64,000 nt of DNA from Ophiocordyceps camponoti-saundersi (nom. inval.) (Eukaryota > Ascomycota > Sordariomycetes > Hypocreales > Ophiocordycipitaceae). Every line of letters starts with the position of its first letter. The first letter of the stretch is position 1. The DNA is taken from assembly GCA_003339415.1 (NCBI GenBank), contig PDHQ01000174.1:1-64000 (forward strand), read 5' to 3'. The notes below the pieces were generated by a model that was given only the letters and a program-made list of their open reading frames with translations, was not told where the DNA came from and ran no database searches. Position numbers and translations under genes: made by a program. Below, one piece after another: positions 12,599 to 24,314 of the stretch.

Positions 12599-12808
12599 TA
12601 TAAAGGTCTTACTAAGGCGACTATAGAAGTAAGCTAAGGTAGAGTTATAATTAAAGCTATTAAAGAGAGAAAGGAGAGGGGAGAGAAGCCCCCCTCCTAA
12701 GCTAGCTATATACCCCGCGCGATAACTAAGCGCTATTAGGAAAACCTAAATATATCTGCTATAATCCCCCCTATCTAGCTACGATTAGTTATAAACTAAT
12801 CCCTTATA
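12599..12808. repeat. TRIM-like element, left LTR
   Basis: It matches 14,165-14,374 over 210 bp with transitions only as far as I compared. It contains a GGGAGAGAAGCCCCCCTCC segment kept in both copies. Confidence 0.9.
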
Positions 12809-14164
12809 TAGCCCCCTTTTTAAGCTAGCTAAGGAGGTAAGAGCGTAAGACGGAAAAGTTATATATTACTACGCTAGCGAGATACTCTATATAATCCTTA
12901 GCTAATAGCTTAATAGCCTCCGTAAAGATAAGGATAAAAAGGCGAAAGGGCTCTCTTATAGCTTAAGGAATTAAACCTTAATCCTTATAAGAAAGATTCT
13001 AATAAGCTTAGAATCGTAATACTATTTAAGGTAAAAATTAATAAACTTATATATTAGTAGTAAAAACTTACTTATATAGCTAGCGTATAAGATTAGATAA
13101 TACTATACTAGTTATAAGAAGCTTAGAGGATACCCTAATCGCGGTAAATAGTAAAGCTAGCTATATACTTATTACTATATATTACTAGCGTTAGTTTATA
13201 AGCTAAAATATAATATAATTATAATATATACTTATTAATAAATCTACGCGCTTAAGCTACGCGCGGACTATCCTTATATAAAGTAATATAATAAGGCTAA
13301 AAATTACCTAAGCTATAATATTTAGCGTATACTTATCCCTTCTTACTTATTATCCCCTTAATTAAAATACTCCGGATTTACTACTAACTACCCCGCTTTA
13401 CTTATAGAAAGCCCTAACCTTAATATCCCTATTTACTTATAAAGCTTTAGATAGTTACGCTTAAAATAACTAATCTAGTTATACTAATAGTAACGCTAGC
13501 GCTTAATAGTATTAAAACGAGATTATATAAACGCGATATCTATTAGGTTAGTAAAAGGGGGGGGCGGCAAATTAACTAGCGCGTTAGGAATATTCCCGGA
13601 ACTAAATACTTTATTAAAGCCTCGGAGAAAGCTAGTAAAGGCCGCGTATATCGTAAGCTAGTTCTTATAATTTAAGCGCTCTTATAGCTTCTTATATAGC
13701 CTAAACGAAAGTAAAATAATTTTAGTATAGTTAGATTAGTTTAATAATCCGGCCTTAAAAAAAGTATATTCTTACCTTATAATATATTCTCTAAGGGGCT
13801 TTAATAGCCCCTAATATATCTTAATTAAGGAAAAATTTACTTAGCGCTCCTTATAACTCTTCCTAAGAAGCTTAGAAATATATACTAAAAAAGCTTTAAG
13901 CTAGTAAGAAAAATCTATAGCTATAATAACGTATAAAAGAAATATTTACTAAAAGGTACTAAAATAAGAAAAAACGTAGTAAAATTAAAACTTAAGCTCC
14001 TTAATTATAGCTTTATTAATTATAAATTTAGTATATATAACGGCTAGCTAAAAGTCTAAGCTAGAATAAGCTAAAAGCGGCTTTAATATAAGTAGAATTT
14101 AATAGCGTTCTATACTAAAATCTTACTTTTACGTTTAGTTAGCGGTAAGAGGAGCTTTAATTAA

Positions 14165-14374
14165 TATAAAGATCTTACTAAGGCGATTATAGAAATAAGC
14201 TAAGGTAGAGTTATAATTAAAGCTATCGAAGAGAGGAAGGAGAGGGGAGAGAAGCCCCCCTCCTAAGCTAGCTATATACCTTATATAATAACTAAGCGCT
14301 ATTAGGAAAACCTAAATATATCCGCTATAATCCCCCTTATCTAGCTATAATTAGTTATAAACTAATTCTTTATA
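14165..14374. repeat. TRIM-like element, right LTR
   Basis: It matches 12,599-12,808 and is followed directly by the TTAGA duplication. Confidence 0.9.
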
Positions 14375-14379
14375 TTAGA

Positions 14380-17300
14380 ATAGCTTTTTCGTTATTAACT
14401 TTATCTAATAATCTTAATTTATAAGCTTTTAGATTAAATTTATAATTTACTATAGCGGGCGTTATTTTAATAAATTCTAATTTAGTAGTATTATAAGCTA
14501 ATTAGGCTATAAGTAAGTTTATTACTTAATTATCTTATTTATAATTAATATAGGCTTTAAGATATTATTTTAAAGTTTAATTTAGGCGTTTTGTAGCCTC
14601 GTTAGTTTCTAGGTAGAAAGTAGTACTTAATTTATATTTAGTTCCTAGCTTAGATATAAGGCTAGTTTAAAATTTAAAATTAAACTTAAGGTCTTTATCG
14701 CTTATAATAACTTTAAGTAGGCCTTTATTTACTACTATTATTCTTAAAAATAAATAACTTAATTTTTTAGCAGATAAAGCCTTTATCGTAGGTATAAAAT
14801 AGCTATATTTAGTTAATTTATTAGTTATAACTAGAATAGAATTATATTTTATATTAGTTATAAGGTTTACCGATAAGGGTAATTTAATTATAAAATCTAT
14901 AGCTATATTTTCCTAAGGTTATTCGGTAACTATTATAGGTTATAAAAATCCATAAGGCTTATATCTCGAGGCTTTAGATTTATTATAAATATTATAGTTT
15001 TTAATAACTTTAATAATAGCTTTTTGAAGGTTTTTCGTATTATAATAAGCTTTAATTTTATTATAAGTTTTTTATATTCCTTAATAGCTATAAATAAGTA
15101 GTTCGTAAAATTCTTTAATTATAGTTTTTATTATATTCGAAAGTATAAATAACTTCTTTTTTAAATAAGCTAAGTTATCTATTTACTTAATATCTTTATA
15201 ATTTTTAAAATTAGTATCTTTATAAGCTTCTTTTATTTATTTTAATATAGAATTATTAGCTTTTACCTTAAATATAACGTTTAAGGTATTTTATTCTAAA
15301 TTTCCTTTATTATTTATTTTAAGGAAATCAGTTATTATAAGTATTATACCGGTATCTAAATTAGGTCTTCTACTAATAATATCGGCTTTTTTATTTTCGC
15401 TTCCTTTTTTATATATTATTTTATAATTATAATCGGTAAGGAATTTAGCTTACTTAATTTATTAGCTATTTAAAGTTTAACTCGTACTAAAATAGCTTAT
15501 ATTTTTATAATCGGTATAAATCTTTAATTTAAATTCGTTTCCTAATATATAGTGCTTAAATTCTTTAATCGCTTTAATAATAGCTAAAAATTCTTTATCG
15601 TAGATAGGATAGTTAATTTCCGAATCTACTAGCTTTTTAGAATAGAAAGCTATAAGGTATAATATAGTATTATTTTCCTAGCTTAATTAGGCTCTTATAG
15701 CGTAATTAGAAGCGTTAGTTTCTAAAATTAAAAGCTATTTTAAATTATAAGCTATTAATATAAGTGCTAAGATTAGCTTTTTTTTAAGGGAAATAAAAGC
15801 TATATTAGCTTCTTCGGTCTACTTAAAAGGTTCTTTTTTAGCTAATTTTATTACTATTAATATAAGAATAATTATATTAGAAAAGTCTTTAATAAACCTT
15901 TTATAATAATTATAATAACTTATAAATTACTATATATTTTTAATCGATTTAGGTATAGGCTAGTTTTTTAAAAGTTCTAATTTACTAGAGTTTATTTTAA
16001 TATTATAAGGGGTTATAATAGTGCTTAAAAATTTAACTTCTTAAAAAAAGAATTCGTATTTCTTAGGATTAATATATAATTCGGCTTTCCGTAAAGCTTC
16101 TAATACTTTTTTTAAATAAATTTTATATTCTTCTAAGGTATCTAAAAATATAATAATATTGTCTAAATAAGCTATAGTAAATATATATAAATAATCTCTT
16201 AAAATATAATTTATACGTTTTTAAAAGGTAGTAAGGCTATTATATAATCCTAGGGGTAATACTAAATACTTATAGCTTCTATATTTAGTTCCGAAAGCTA
16301 TTTTATATTCGTCTCCTTCTACTATTCGTATTTAGTAATAAGCTAATTTTAAATCTAACTTAGTAAAATACTATTTTTAGCTTAATCTATCTTTTAGTTT
16401 TATAATTAAAGGTATCGGCGTTTTATTTTTAATAGTATTATTATTTAATTTTCGATAGTTAATTATAGGTCTTAACTTATCTTTTTCTTTACCTAATTTA
16501 TTAGTAAAAGTAATAGGAGCTCTATAAGGGCTTTTAAAAGGTCTTATATATCCCTTTTTAATTTATTCTTCTAAATATTCCTTTAATACTTATAGTTATT
16601 TTTCGTTACTATTATAAATTCGTATAAACTAAGGTTTCGAATTAGGCTTTAATTTAATTTTATAATCTTATAGGCTTCTTTTAGGTAAAGTATTATCCGG
16701 GGGTTTTTTAAATATATCTAAGAATTCTTCTAGAATTTCTTTAGGTATTAATTTATAGCGTTTTAATTTCTTTTTATAATAAAAAGCTATTTCTTCCTTA
16801 AAATCTACGCTAAAAATAGCAGCTATCGTAATAGTAATATAAAGCGTTTTACTATAAATCTTATTACTTTTAGCTTTATTATAAGGTTCTTACTTATAAT
16901 AATTATATTTATTTCTTATAGTAAATTTCTAATTATTATTAAAGAAGTTTTTCCTTTCTTTAATTTCTTTAATCGAACTATTCTTATTATTTAGGCTTCT
17001 CGCCTCTTTAAAATTTCTTAAGCTAAATCTTTTATAAAAATTTCCTAAAGCGTTATTAAACTTAGTATTTTCTTTTCTATTTATATAATTATAATAAGGT
17101 TAACTTTTATTATAACTATTTATATTCGATCGTCTATTCTTATAGTAATTATTTTTTATAAATTTAGATTACTTATTTTTTACGCTTAACTTACTTTTAT
17201 TAGTATTTCTAGAAATCTTATAATTAAGCTTCTTACTATTATTATAATTATACTTTCTTAGTTTATTTTTCCTTTTAGAATCCGTTCGATTATCTTTACT

Positions 17301-17760
17301 AATATTATTATTAGAAGTATTAGATATTAAATAATTATTTATAAATTTAACTTAGCCGGTTTTCTAGTTAATTTACGGATTATATTTATAAAGAAAAGGA
17401 TAACCTAATATTATATTATATTCTACTATTTTAAAAATATTAAAGGTATCGGTAAAGGTATAAGGTCCTATTTTAAATTCGAAGTAATTAGTTTCGTATA
17501 AAATTAATCCCTTATTAAACTAAAAATTAAATCTTTCGGCGTTTTTTACTATACTAGGCGTTTTCTTTTTTATATAGCTTAAGTTTAAACGTTTTATAGC
17601 TATAGGTAAAATATAATTACTAGCGGCTCCGCTATCTATAAAAGCAGTTATTTCTTTTTCTTTATATCTTAAAGTAAAGGTTAGTCTAAAAATAGGGATT
17701 TTAGTACTATTAGTTTTAATAGTAATAGTATTAATACTTTATAATTTAGGATAGTTAAAA
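14380..17760 (-). pseudogene. Gypsy-1 pol: protease, RT, RNase H, integrase core
   Basis: One minus-strand frame stays open over long stretches with few stops. Read from right to left: protease with the active site FIDSGAASNYIL (DSG intact, about 17,629-17,650); RT start LRPIINYRKLNNNTIKNK near 16,440-16,480; RT catalytic box AYLDNIIIF at about 16,155-16,172, where YLDD has become YLDN; RNase H tail KGSENKKADIISRRPNLD at about 15,350-15,450; integrase core with AIDF, ISDKD and ETNEATKRLN-stop-TL between about 14,600 and 14,920. Domain order and motifs identify a Gypsy polyprotein. The reading continues, after two inserted elements, into 12,593-12,309 and 5,562-5,383. The damaged RT site alone would kill it. 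Confidence 0.93.
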
Positions 17761-19830
17761 TAATAACGCTTTTCTATTCCTAAATCCTTACTAAAATCCT
17801 TATTCTTATTAGTTATACCTCTATTTACCTTTCTTAAATAGAGGCTTTCTCTTTTCCCTTACAGTTTTCCTTAAATTCCTTAAGTTACGTTAGAAAATCC
17901 TACCTTCCGGGACTATTTTCCTTAATAAGGGATCCGTTTCCTATAGGCCCTTTCGTTAATAATTCTCTTATAAAGGTAATTATAGCCTAAATCGTATCTA
18001 ATTCGATACTAAGAATTCGGGGTTAAAAATTATAGTTATTTCCTTTATTTTCTTTAAGAATCTTATAATTAGTTTCCTTATCGAGAAGGAATTCTATTTC
18101 TTTAATAAAGAATTTTTCGTTAATAAAGCTAGCTTTTTTATAAAAGGTTAGTAAGGATAGGTAATAATTAATATTCTATTTTTCCTATAAGTGAAAATCG
18201 TAGTCCTTATTATAGTAAAATTACTAGCTAAGATTATAATATGCTTACTTATACTTATCGAAGAATTCTTCTAAGTACCTTAGGTACTAGAATAATTCGT
18301 TATAAGGAAGGCAGCTATTATTTTTCTAGTTTTCGTATTCTTTTAGAATTAATTCCTTTATCTTAATAAAATATTATATTTTTTCGTCTTCTTTTTTACT
18401 ATTAGTTTTAATAGTATAAAGATATTCTATTATAAGAAGGGGTAATTCTTCTTTTTCTTTCTTTATTTTATTTTCCGAAATAAGGCTATCCTCTCTTTCT
18501 AAGATAGGTTTATAGTCTTCCCTTATTCCGTTAGGGTTATTAATATAGTTATTAAAACTAAGGGTTAAAATAGAGCTTTCTAAAAAGCTATACTAGGTAA
18601 GTAAGTTAGAATAATAAGGAATTAGTTTAATTCCTTTTTCTCATACTTTAAACTATTCTTTTATAACTTACTTATAAGTTTTAAAAGGGTTATTTTCACC
18701 CGATAAGTAAAACTCTCCTTCGGAATCGAATTCCGTACTAGCTTCTAAAAGGCTTATAAGCTTTAGAGGCTTCTTTATATTCCTAACTATATTCTAGCCG
18801 TTTAAGAATAGCGTATTAGCTATAAGTTCCGGGTTATATTATCGTCTTAGTTCTTTTCGGAATTCGTAAGCTTTTTAGTTTATATTATCCTCTTTTATTA
18901 GTAATTTAAATTTTATATTACGAATAGTATTCCGTTTTTTCCTATTTAAGCCTAGCGTGTTATAATTAGTAGCTAGGTAGGAAGAAATAACGTTAATTAT
19001 CTTACTATTTATAGAAGAGGCTTTTCCTATTTCTTTTCCTTTACTTTACTTTTTAAAATAGTTTTTTATAATATAACCTTCCTTTTTATAAAAGAAGCAG
19101 ATAATAGGCTTTAAAGATATTATATTTAGATTTATAAGGTCTCCTCGATTAGCGTAATTTTTCTTATATTTTTTATTACTTTTATTAATATAAGAAGGGG
19201 TATTTTTATTTCCTTATTTTTACTATTTTCTTTTAAAGAGTTAATCGTTAATTTTAATAGTAGAAGCTATATAAGTAAATAGCTTTTTAAGCTAGTCTTA
19301 CTTATATAGTTTGTTTTTAACTTTATTTTTTAGTCCTTCGTAAAAAATAGCTATAAGGGCTTCGTCTTCCTAGTCTAACTTACTAGTTATTTATCGGAAT
19401 TTAGTAGTATAGCTAGAAGTAGCCCCTTTTTGCCGTAAGGTTCGTAATTTATACTCTATAGTTCTTACTTCGTTTTATTAGCTAAAAACTTCCCGTAGTT
19501 TTTCTTCGAATTAATCGAAGCTAGTAAAAATAAGCTCCGTTTCTTCTTCTTAGCTATCTATAAGTCCTAAATAGTTCCTTAGTATAGGTTCGAACTAGTC
19601 TAAAGCTATACCTTATAAGTAAGTAGAAGTATAAACTACTTTTATAAGTTTATTATAAAAAGCGGAAGAATAAAGCTTAAAATAAACTTTAATATTAGTT
19701 AAGAACACTTATAAATCGTTATCTTTTCCGCTATAATATTTAGGTCTCGGGACCTTATTAATATCTATAATAGGTCTAAGATTAGTAGTAATATAGGGGG
19801 GTGTAGGGGAGGTTATATTAGATATATTAT
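17761..19830 (-). pseudogene. Gypsy-1 gag
   Basis: Minus-strand reading from about 19,830, where an ATG has probably become ATA (ISNIT...). The N-terminal part shows the retrotransposon gag pattern (KYYSGKDNDL, then FLTNIKVYFKLY and GIALD). A zinc knuckle follows at about 19,058-19,099, reading ICFFYKKEGYIIKNY, that is CX2CX4HX4C with one cysteine kept and the others and the histidine turned to tyrosine. Gag forms the particle that packages the RNA. Between the knuckle and the protease lies about 400 residues of acidic, lysine-rich sequence with few stops, probably the linker to pol in one fused gag-pol frame. Confidence 0.85.
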
Positions 19831-20042
19831 ATATTACTAAGTAGCGCCGCTTATTTCCTAATTAGGAAAGAAAAAAGTGGATTTTTACCTTTTATTTCCG
19901 TAGAGATATATGCGATTAAAAAAGTACTATTTTTCTATTTTTCTATTTTTCTCTATTTTTCTAAGAAAGGAATTTTTTAGCATACTCTCTTCTTATTCTT
20001 TATACCTATAAGGTAGTTATAGTAGTAAAGAAGCTTTTAACG
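19831..20042 (-). other. Gypsy-1 untranslated leader
   Basis: This is the space between the 5' LTR and the gag start on the minus strand. A tRNA primer site should sit directly inside the LTR, at the high-coordinate end; the sequence there (minus strand CGTTAAAAGCTTCTTTAC) does not clearly match a tRNA 3' end, probably through RIP. A short tandem TTTTCTATTTTTCTA run lies at about 19,930-19,965. Confidence 0.5.
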
Positions 20043-20893
20043 TATTACGGATTGTACCTGTAATTACTTAATCTTACCCGTAGCCCTTAATCTAAGCTTC
20101 TAAAAATAAAGAGAGAAAAGGGGTAATAAGAAGGTAGGGGGCTTTACTTACTTTAACCGGGCAGTAAGTAGCTAGAATAGGAAATTTATAAAGTATAAAT
20201 AAGTAAGAATTTCCTAAATAGGAATATCTTAGAAGGTAAGGGAAGGTTATAAAGAGTAGGCTTTTAAGGTATAAATTATTTAGATTAAAAGCTTAGAGAA
20301 GAAGGAAAGGAAAGACCCTTTAAGGGAAGGAAGCCTTCCTTTTATAGTTTTCCTTCTCTAAGAAACTATCTAATTATATAAGCTAGCTAGAAAGCTATAG
20401 AATACCGTAAAAGCTTTATATTATAAATATACTAGCGAATAGTATAGCTTTATCTTATTCTATTTACTTTTATCGTATTCTTTTACTTTAAAATCGAATT
20501 CCTACTTTAAAATTAACTTTTAATTTTAAATTTACTATATCTCTTAGCGAATAAAATAGCCTTATTCTATTCTATTATATTCTATTAGCTTCTAAGCTAA
20601 TAATAAATTATAATAGATAATTCTTTATTTATAATAGCTAATATTTCTTTCCGTTTTTAACTGTCTCTAACCGTTCTTCTTATCTTAAGAATTTTATTCG
20701 TTATTCTTATTTTTATTATCTTATCTTATTATCCGAGGTTTAACCTTCTAAGGTTTAGCTATAATTTAAATATTAGATACTAGTATTTTTACTTTATTAT
20801 ATAAATTATATTATTAAGCTATTTATATAATAAATACTGCTTATATAATAAAAATAATACTTTTAACTAGTATTTATATCTTAGATTATTATA
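20043..20893 (-). repeat. Gypsy-1 5' LTR
   Basis: 851 bp, starting TATTACGG and ending ATTATTATA, equal in length to the copy at 4,255-5,105. It is the upstream LTR for the minus-strand genes and would hold the promoter. No clear TATA box can be told apart from the general AT richness. Confidence 0.93.
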
Positions 20894-20898
20894 CTTAG
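20894..20898. repeat. Target-site duplication of Gypsy-1, right
   Basis: CTTAG, matching CCTAG at 4,250-4,254 except for one C-to-T change. Confidence 0.8.
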
Positions 20899-21119
20899 TT
20901 TATTATTAATATTAATAATACTTAATAGCGGAACTTAAAAGCTTAATTAGTTTTAATAATATCTATATATAAGTAAAAATTAATATAATATTATTATTAA
21001 TTCTAATAACTTATTTATTAATATTTTTTAAACTTTAATAAATTTTATTTTAAAGTTTATATATAAAAAACTTACTAAAGTAATTTTTATATAAAATTTT
21101 TACCTTATATAAAGTATTT

Positions 21120-21138
21120 TTAATATAATATTTACTAA
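21120..21138. repeat. Target-site duplication of X copy 2, left
   Basis: TTAATATAATATTTACTAA here and TTAATATAACGTTTACTAA at 23,000-23,018 flank X copy 2. The two differences are C/T and G/A at an adjoining CG. A 19-bp duplication plus a (ATT)n tail indicates target-primed insertion. Confidence 0.85.
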
Positions 21139-22999
21139 ATATAATATATTTTACGAATCTCGCGCTTAAAGCGACGCGGATACGGACCTCTTATTTTTAT
21201 ATTATAAGTAAACTCCGCTCTTTCCGTTACCCTATAATAATAGCCTTAAGCTACGCTTAAAGTAATTCTAAGGGGAAAGGTAATATTATATAAGTTAATT
21301 ATAACCGCGAAAATTTTTTACCTAAAATATAACTTTACTCCGAATTATAATAAGCTTAAATCTAAAAATTTACTATACCTTTTACTTTATTAGAAGCTAA
21401 AGCGAGTATTAGTAAGATTATTTCGGGGGACGCTTTAGTCTCTATATAGGTAATTATCGAATAAGTAGCGGAGTCTAAGAGGGTTTAAGGAGGCGCCCCC
21501 CTTACTCTAACTCTATTAATTAATAGTATTTCCTTCGCTATTACGGCCGCGGTTTTCTCTCTTTTTTATAGCTTTAAGGGGAGTAGAACTCCTCTAATAT
21601 AAGCTATAATTATAGCTAAAGCGCTAGAGAAAATTATTAAAAAATAAGTTCCTAAGTAATATAAGCGTTAGCTTATAATTTACTTTAACTTTATTACTAT
21701 TTTATTTTAAGTTTAAAGCTTTAAAATAATTATAATAAGTATTAATTATAAACTTTATAAATAAGGCTAAGCTTTTATTATAAGGAAATTACTTAGCGGT
21801 AATATTATAATAATATTCTAAGATATTATTTATAAGCTTTAATTTAATCTAAAATAGCTTTATATTATTTTTAGAAAAAAAGTACGCTTAATTAGTAAAA
21901 GTTATATTTTTATTATAAAAAGGGTATTAGCGCGGGCCTTATAATAAGGCGGGAAGGAGGCTTTTTAAAAAAAAATTAAGTTTTCGAATAAAATTTTAAT
22001 AATATAACTATATATAAAAAGATATTATTTAAGAACTTAGCGGAGTTTTTTTATAATTATTATTAATAGCGTAATAAATATAAATTAAATTTATAATAAA
22101 AGTATAATAATATAAGTAGAGATTTTTAACGCGGAATTATATAAGCTAAAAATCTAACCTTAGTAATATTTTAAATATTATTAGCTTAGATATATTACTA
22201 AATATTATATAGTAAAGCTATAATATAGCTAATACTCCGCCTTTTTATATATAGAGAGCGAGTTAGCTTACCTTATAATATATAGAAAAAGACCGTATTA
22301 TTACCTTTTTTATTAAGGGACTTACCTTAAGTAAAGTTAACTTTACCTTAAAATAAAAGTAGCGTAAGATTAAGCGAAAGATACTTATATTTCCTAATTT
22401 TAAAAATTTATAAATTAGAACTTTATATATACCGCCCCTTCTCCTTTTTTAGCGCTAACCGGAGTCTAATAATAGCTAGGGCGGAAACGCTAAAAGGCGA
22501 ATATAGTAGCTCCGCTTTTAACCCCCTTTTCGAACTTATCTATAACTTTATTATAATAATTAAGCTGCTTTTCGGAATTAGCTATTATAAGGTTTATTAT
22601 AAGCTAATAAAACCTCTATATATTCCTTAGTTATATTAATAAAGCTTTAATTAAATAAATTATTTAAAACGCTATAATTAAATATAGAGATTTAGTTTAT
22701 AGCGATAATAACGCTTAGGAAGATAAGTAGCTATATAAACTTTATACCGGACCCGGATTACGCGTACTTTTATTACCGCGGACTTCGCTTTAGAAGATAT
22801 ATTAGCTTCCTAATTACTTATTATTACTAAACTTATTTAAGGTATAGAGTGCTAGGTGCGGACCTAGTCTAGCCCTAAACCGAGGTAATACTTAAGGGGA
22901 GGGTTTTACTCTAAGTTTTCTAGTTTTTCCTACTCCTAGAATATATATAGGATAGTTCTAGGCTATATTAAGCATACTAGCGTATAAATATTATTATTA
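21139..22999 (+). mobile_element. Element X, copy 2 (complete, 1.86 kb)
   Basis: This is the best preserved X copy, with its own 5' end, a (ATT)n tail and a 19-bp target duplication, so it moved by target-primed reverse transcription like a LINE or SINE. The last 340 bases (from about 22,660) form a 3' end that recurs at 44,240-44,579 and 55,633-55,980, and they resemble the LINE 3' ends (see the shared 3' motif). The body, 21,170-22,640, shows fairly open frames on both strands. One plus frame includes RVYGGAPLTLTLL-like blocks, and one minus frame ends YYYRVTERAEFTYNIKIRG. I recognise no RT, endonuclease or other family in either. X may be a non-autonomous relative that uses LINE-2 enzymes, or a LINE remnant shortened at a constant point. 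Confidence 0.82.
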
Positions 23000-23018
23000 T
23001 TAATATAACGTTTACTAA
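23000..23018. repeat. Target-site duplication of X copy 2, right
   Basis: TTAATATAACGTTTACTAA directly follows the tail of X copy 2 and repeats 21,120-21,138 apart from two transitions. Confidence 0.85.
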
Positions 23019-24244
23019 GCTTTTATAGCGCTAATAAGTTTTAAAAAATTTATCTAAGTTATTTATTATTATTTTTTATATTATTTAAAAATTAATTAAA
23101 GCCTCTTTTTATAAAATAATAAGTAAAAAGTTAAACTCCGCTTTTAAAGCTTTAACTTAAGCTAGTATAATTATAAACTCCGCCCTAAACTTTACCCCTT
23201 TTATAGCGCCCTTTATATAGCTAATTCCGGCGAAAATAAAAAAAAAGGTATTTATATTAGTAAAAAATATTATAATAATTAACGGAGTTTTAGCGCTTAC
23301 TTCTTAAAAGGTTATCTAAAAAGTTAATAAAGCTATAAGCTATCTTATAATAGTTACCACGCCCTAATTTCCTAGCGGTAATCTTATTATTATATTTAAC
23401 TTAAAATATAAAAATTTCGCTTTTAAGAATAAATAAGTAGCTTAAGCTTTCGAAGCGGAGGCTAAGTATATATACTAAACTTATATTATTATTATTAAAG
23501 TTATTTAGATTTTAATAGCTAACTATAACCGTAATATACTATTTAATATTATTAAGGAGGTAAATAAAGTTAATATAATTTAAGTAAAAATACTTTAACT
23601 TTAGTATATTATTTGTAAAAAAGCTTTATAAACTTATTTTATTAAAAGCTTAAGTAATATAAAAAATATAAATAAGCTTTATTTAAATAAAGTAATTATA
23701 AATATAAAAATAATTTATTATAAATTTTATAAAAACTTTATACGCTTTAAGTAATATTATAAATATTTTTAATTTAAATATATTATTAAGTATTATTAAG
23801 AGGCCTCTTAATATAAATATTATATAGCTACTTTATATAATAGCGGAGAAAAAAACTACCTTATATAAAAAAAACCTTACTATTATATTTTATATAAAAG
23901 TATATATTTTATATAATTAAAAGATTACCTAAAGTTTTAAAAATAATAACGCTATATTAAGTTTAGCTTCCTTAATAAACCTCGCCTTTTCGAATTATTA
24001 TAATTTACTTAACCTCCGGCCTTTATTTAGTAGTAACTTTATAAAGATAGCGAAAGCTTTATTATAATTTCTCTAAAAAAGTAAGTATATTATAAATCCC
24101 TTAAAAATACGCCTTATCGATCTTTTTATAATATATTACTTACTTAAGTCTCCCTAAAAGGCTCCTAACTTAGTAATACTTATAAAAGCTATAAGCTATA
24201 TAATAAACTTTATAACTTAGATATAGCTTTATAATAATCTTAAA
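23019..24244 (+). pseudogene. LINE-2 ORF1 (gag-like, zinc knuckle)
   Basis: The plus-strand relic carries at about 23,745-23,815 the frame RFK-stop-YYKYF-stop-FKYIIKYY-stop-EAS, which lines up residue by residue with the LINE-1 copy B knuckle (RPR-stop-YY-stop-YY-stop-YKYIAKYY-stop-E). Restoring Y to C or H by the RIP rule gives the CX2CX4HX4C pattern. ORF1 proteins of this LINE clade bind the element RNA. LINE-1 copy B inserted about 430 bases downstream, and the frame continues at 30,984. Stops are frequent. Confidence 0.75.
24236..24244. repeat. Target-site duplication of LINE-1 copy B, left
   Basis: AATCTTAAA here is repeated at 30,975-30,983 after the tail. Confidence 0.8.
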
Positions 24245-24314
24245 CAACCTTTCACGAAAACGGGACAGGACCCGTTACTTAACCTTTCGCTCTTTACTAT
24301 ATATTTATTACCGA

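Larger units (their letters stand above)
12599..14374. mobile_element. TRIM-like short LTR retrotransposon
   Basis: Two 210-bp direct repeats bound a 1.36-kb interior, and a perfect 5-bp duplication (TTAGA) bounds the whole 1,776-bp unit. The repeat ends are TATAAAG and CTTTATA, a short inverted pair that would have been TG...CA before RIP. The interior has no recognisable gag, protease, RT or integrase in any frame I tried, so this looks like a non-autonomous LTR element that relied on proteins of another element. A purine stretch (AAGAGGAGC) before the right repeat could be the polypurine tract, which would give a plus orientation, but this is weak. It landed in the Gypsy-1 integrase gene. 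Confidence 0.85.
4255..20893 (-). mobile_element. Gypsy-1: chromodomain LTR retrotransposon with two nested insertions
   Basis: The element is bounded by 851-bp LTRs at both ends and a 5-bp target duplication. Its coding strand is minus: gag near 19,830, protease, RT, RNase H, integrase, and a C-terminal chromodomain near 5,400. This order and the chromodomain place it among the chromoviruses of the Gypsy (Metaviridae) group. Two later elements split the integrase and chromodomain part: LINE-1 copy A at 5,579-12,294 and a TRIM-like element at 12,599-14,374. Removing both leaves about 8.1 kb, a normal size for the group. Chromodomains of this kind recognise methylated histone H3 and steer insertion to heterochromatin, which fits the setting. 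All relics carry RIP-type changes, so the element is dead. Confidence 0.93.

Noticed and set aside
21139..22999. Reverse transcriptase in element X
   Set aside because: No RPIS, QG.P or FADD-like box was found in any X copy; the RT of the host LINE-2 lies instead at 44,596-45,824, outside X.
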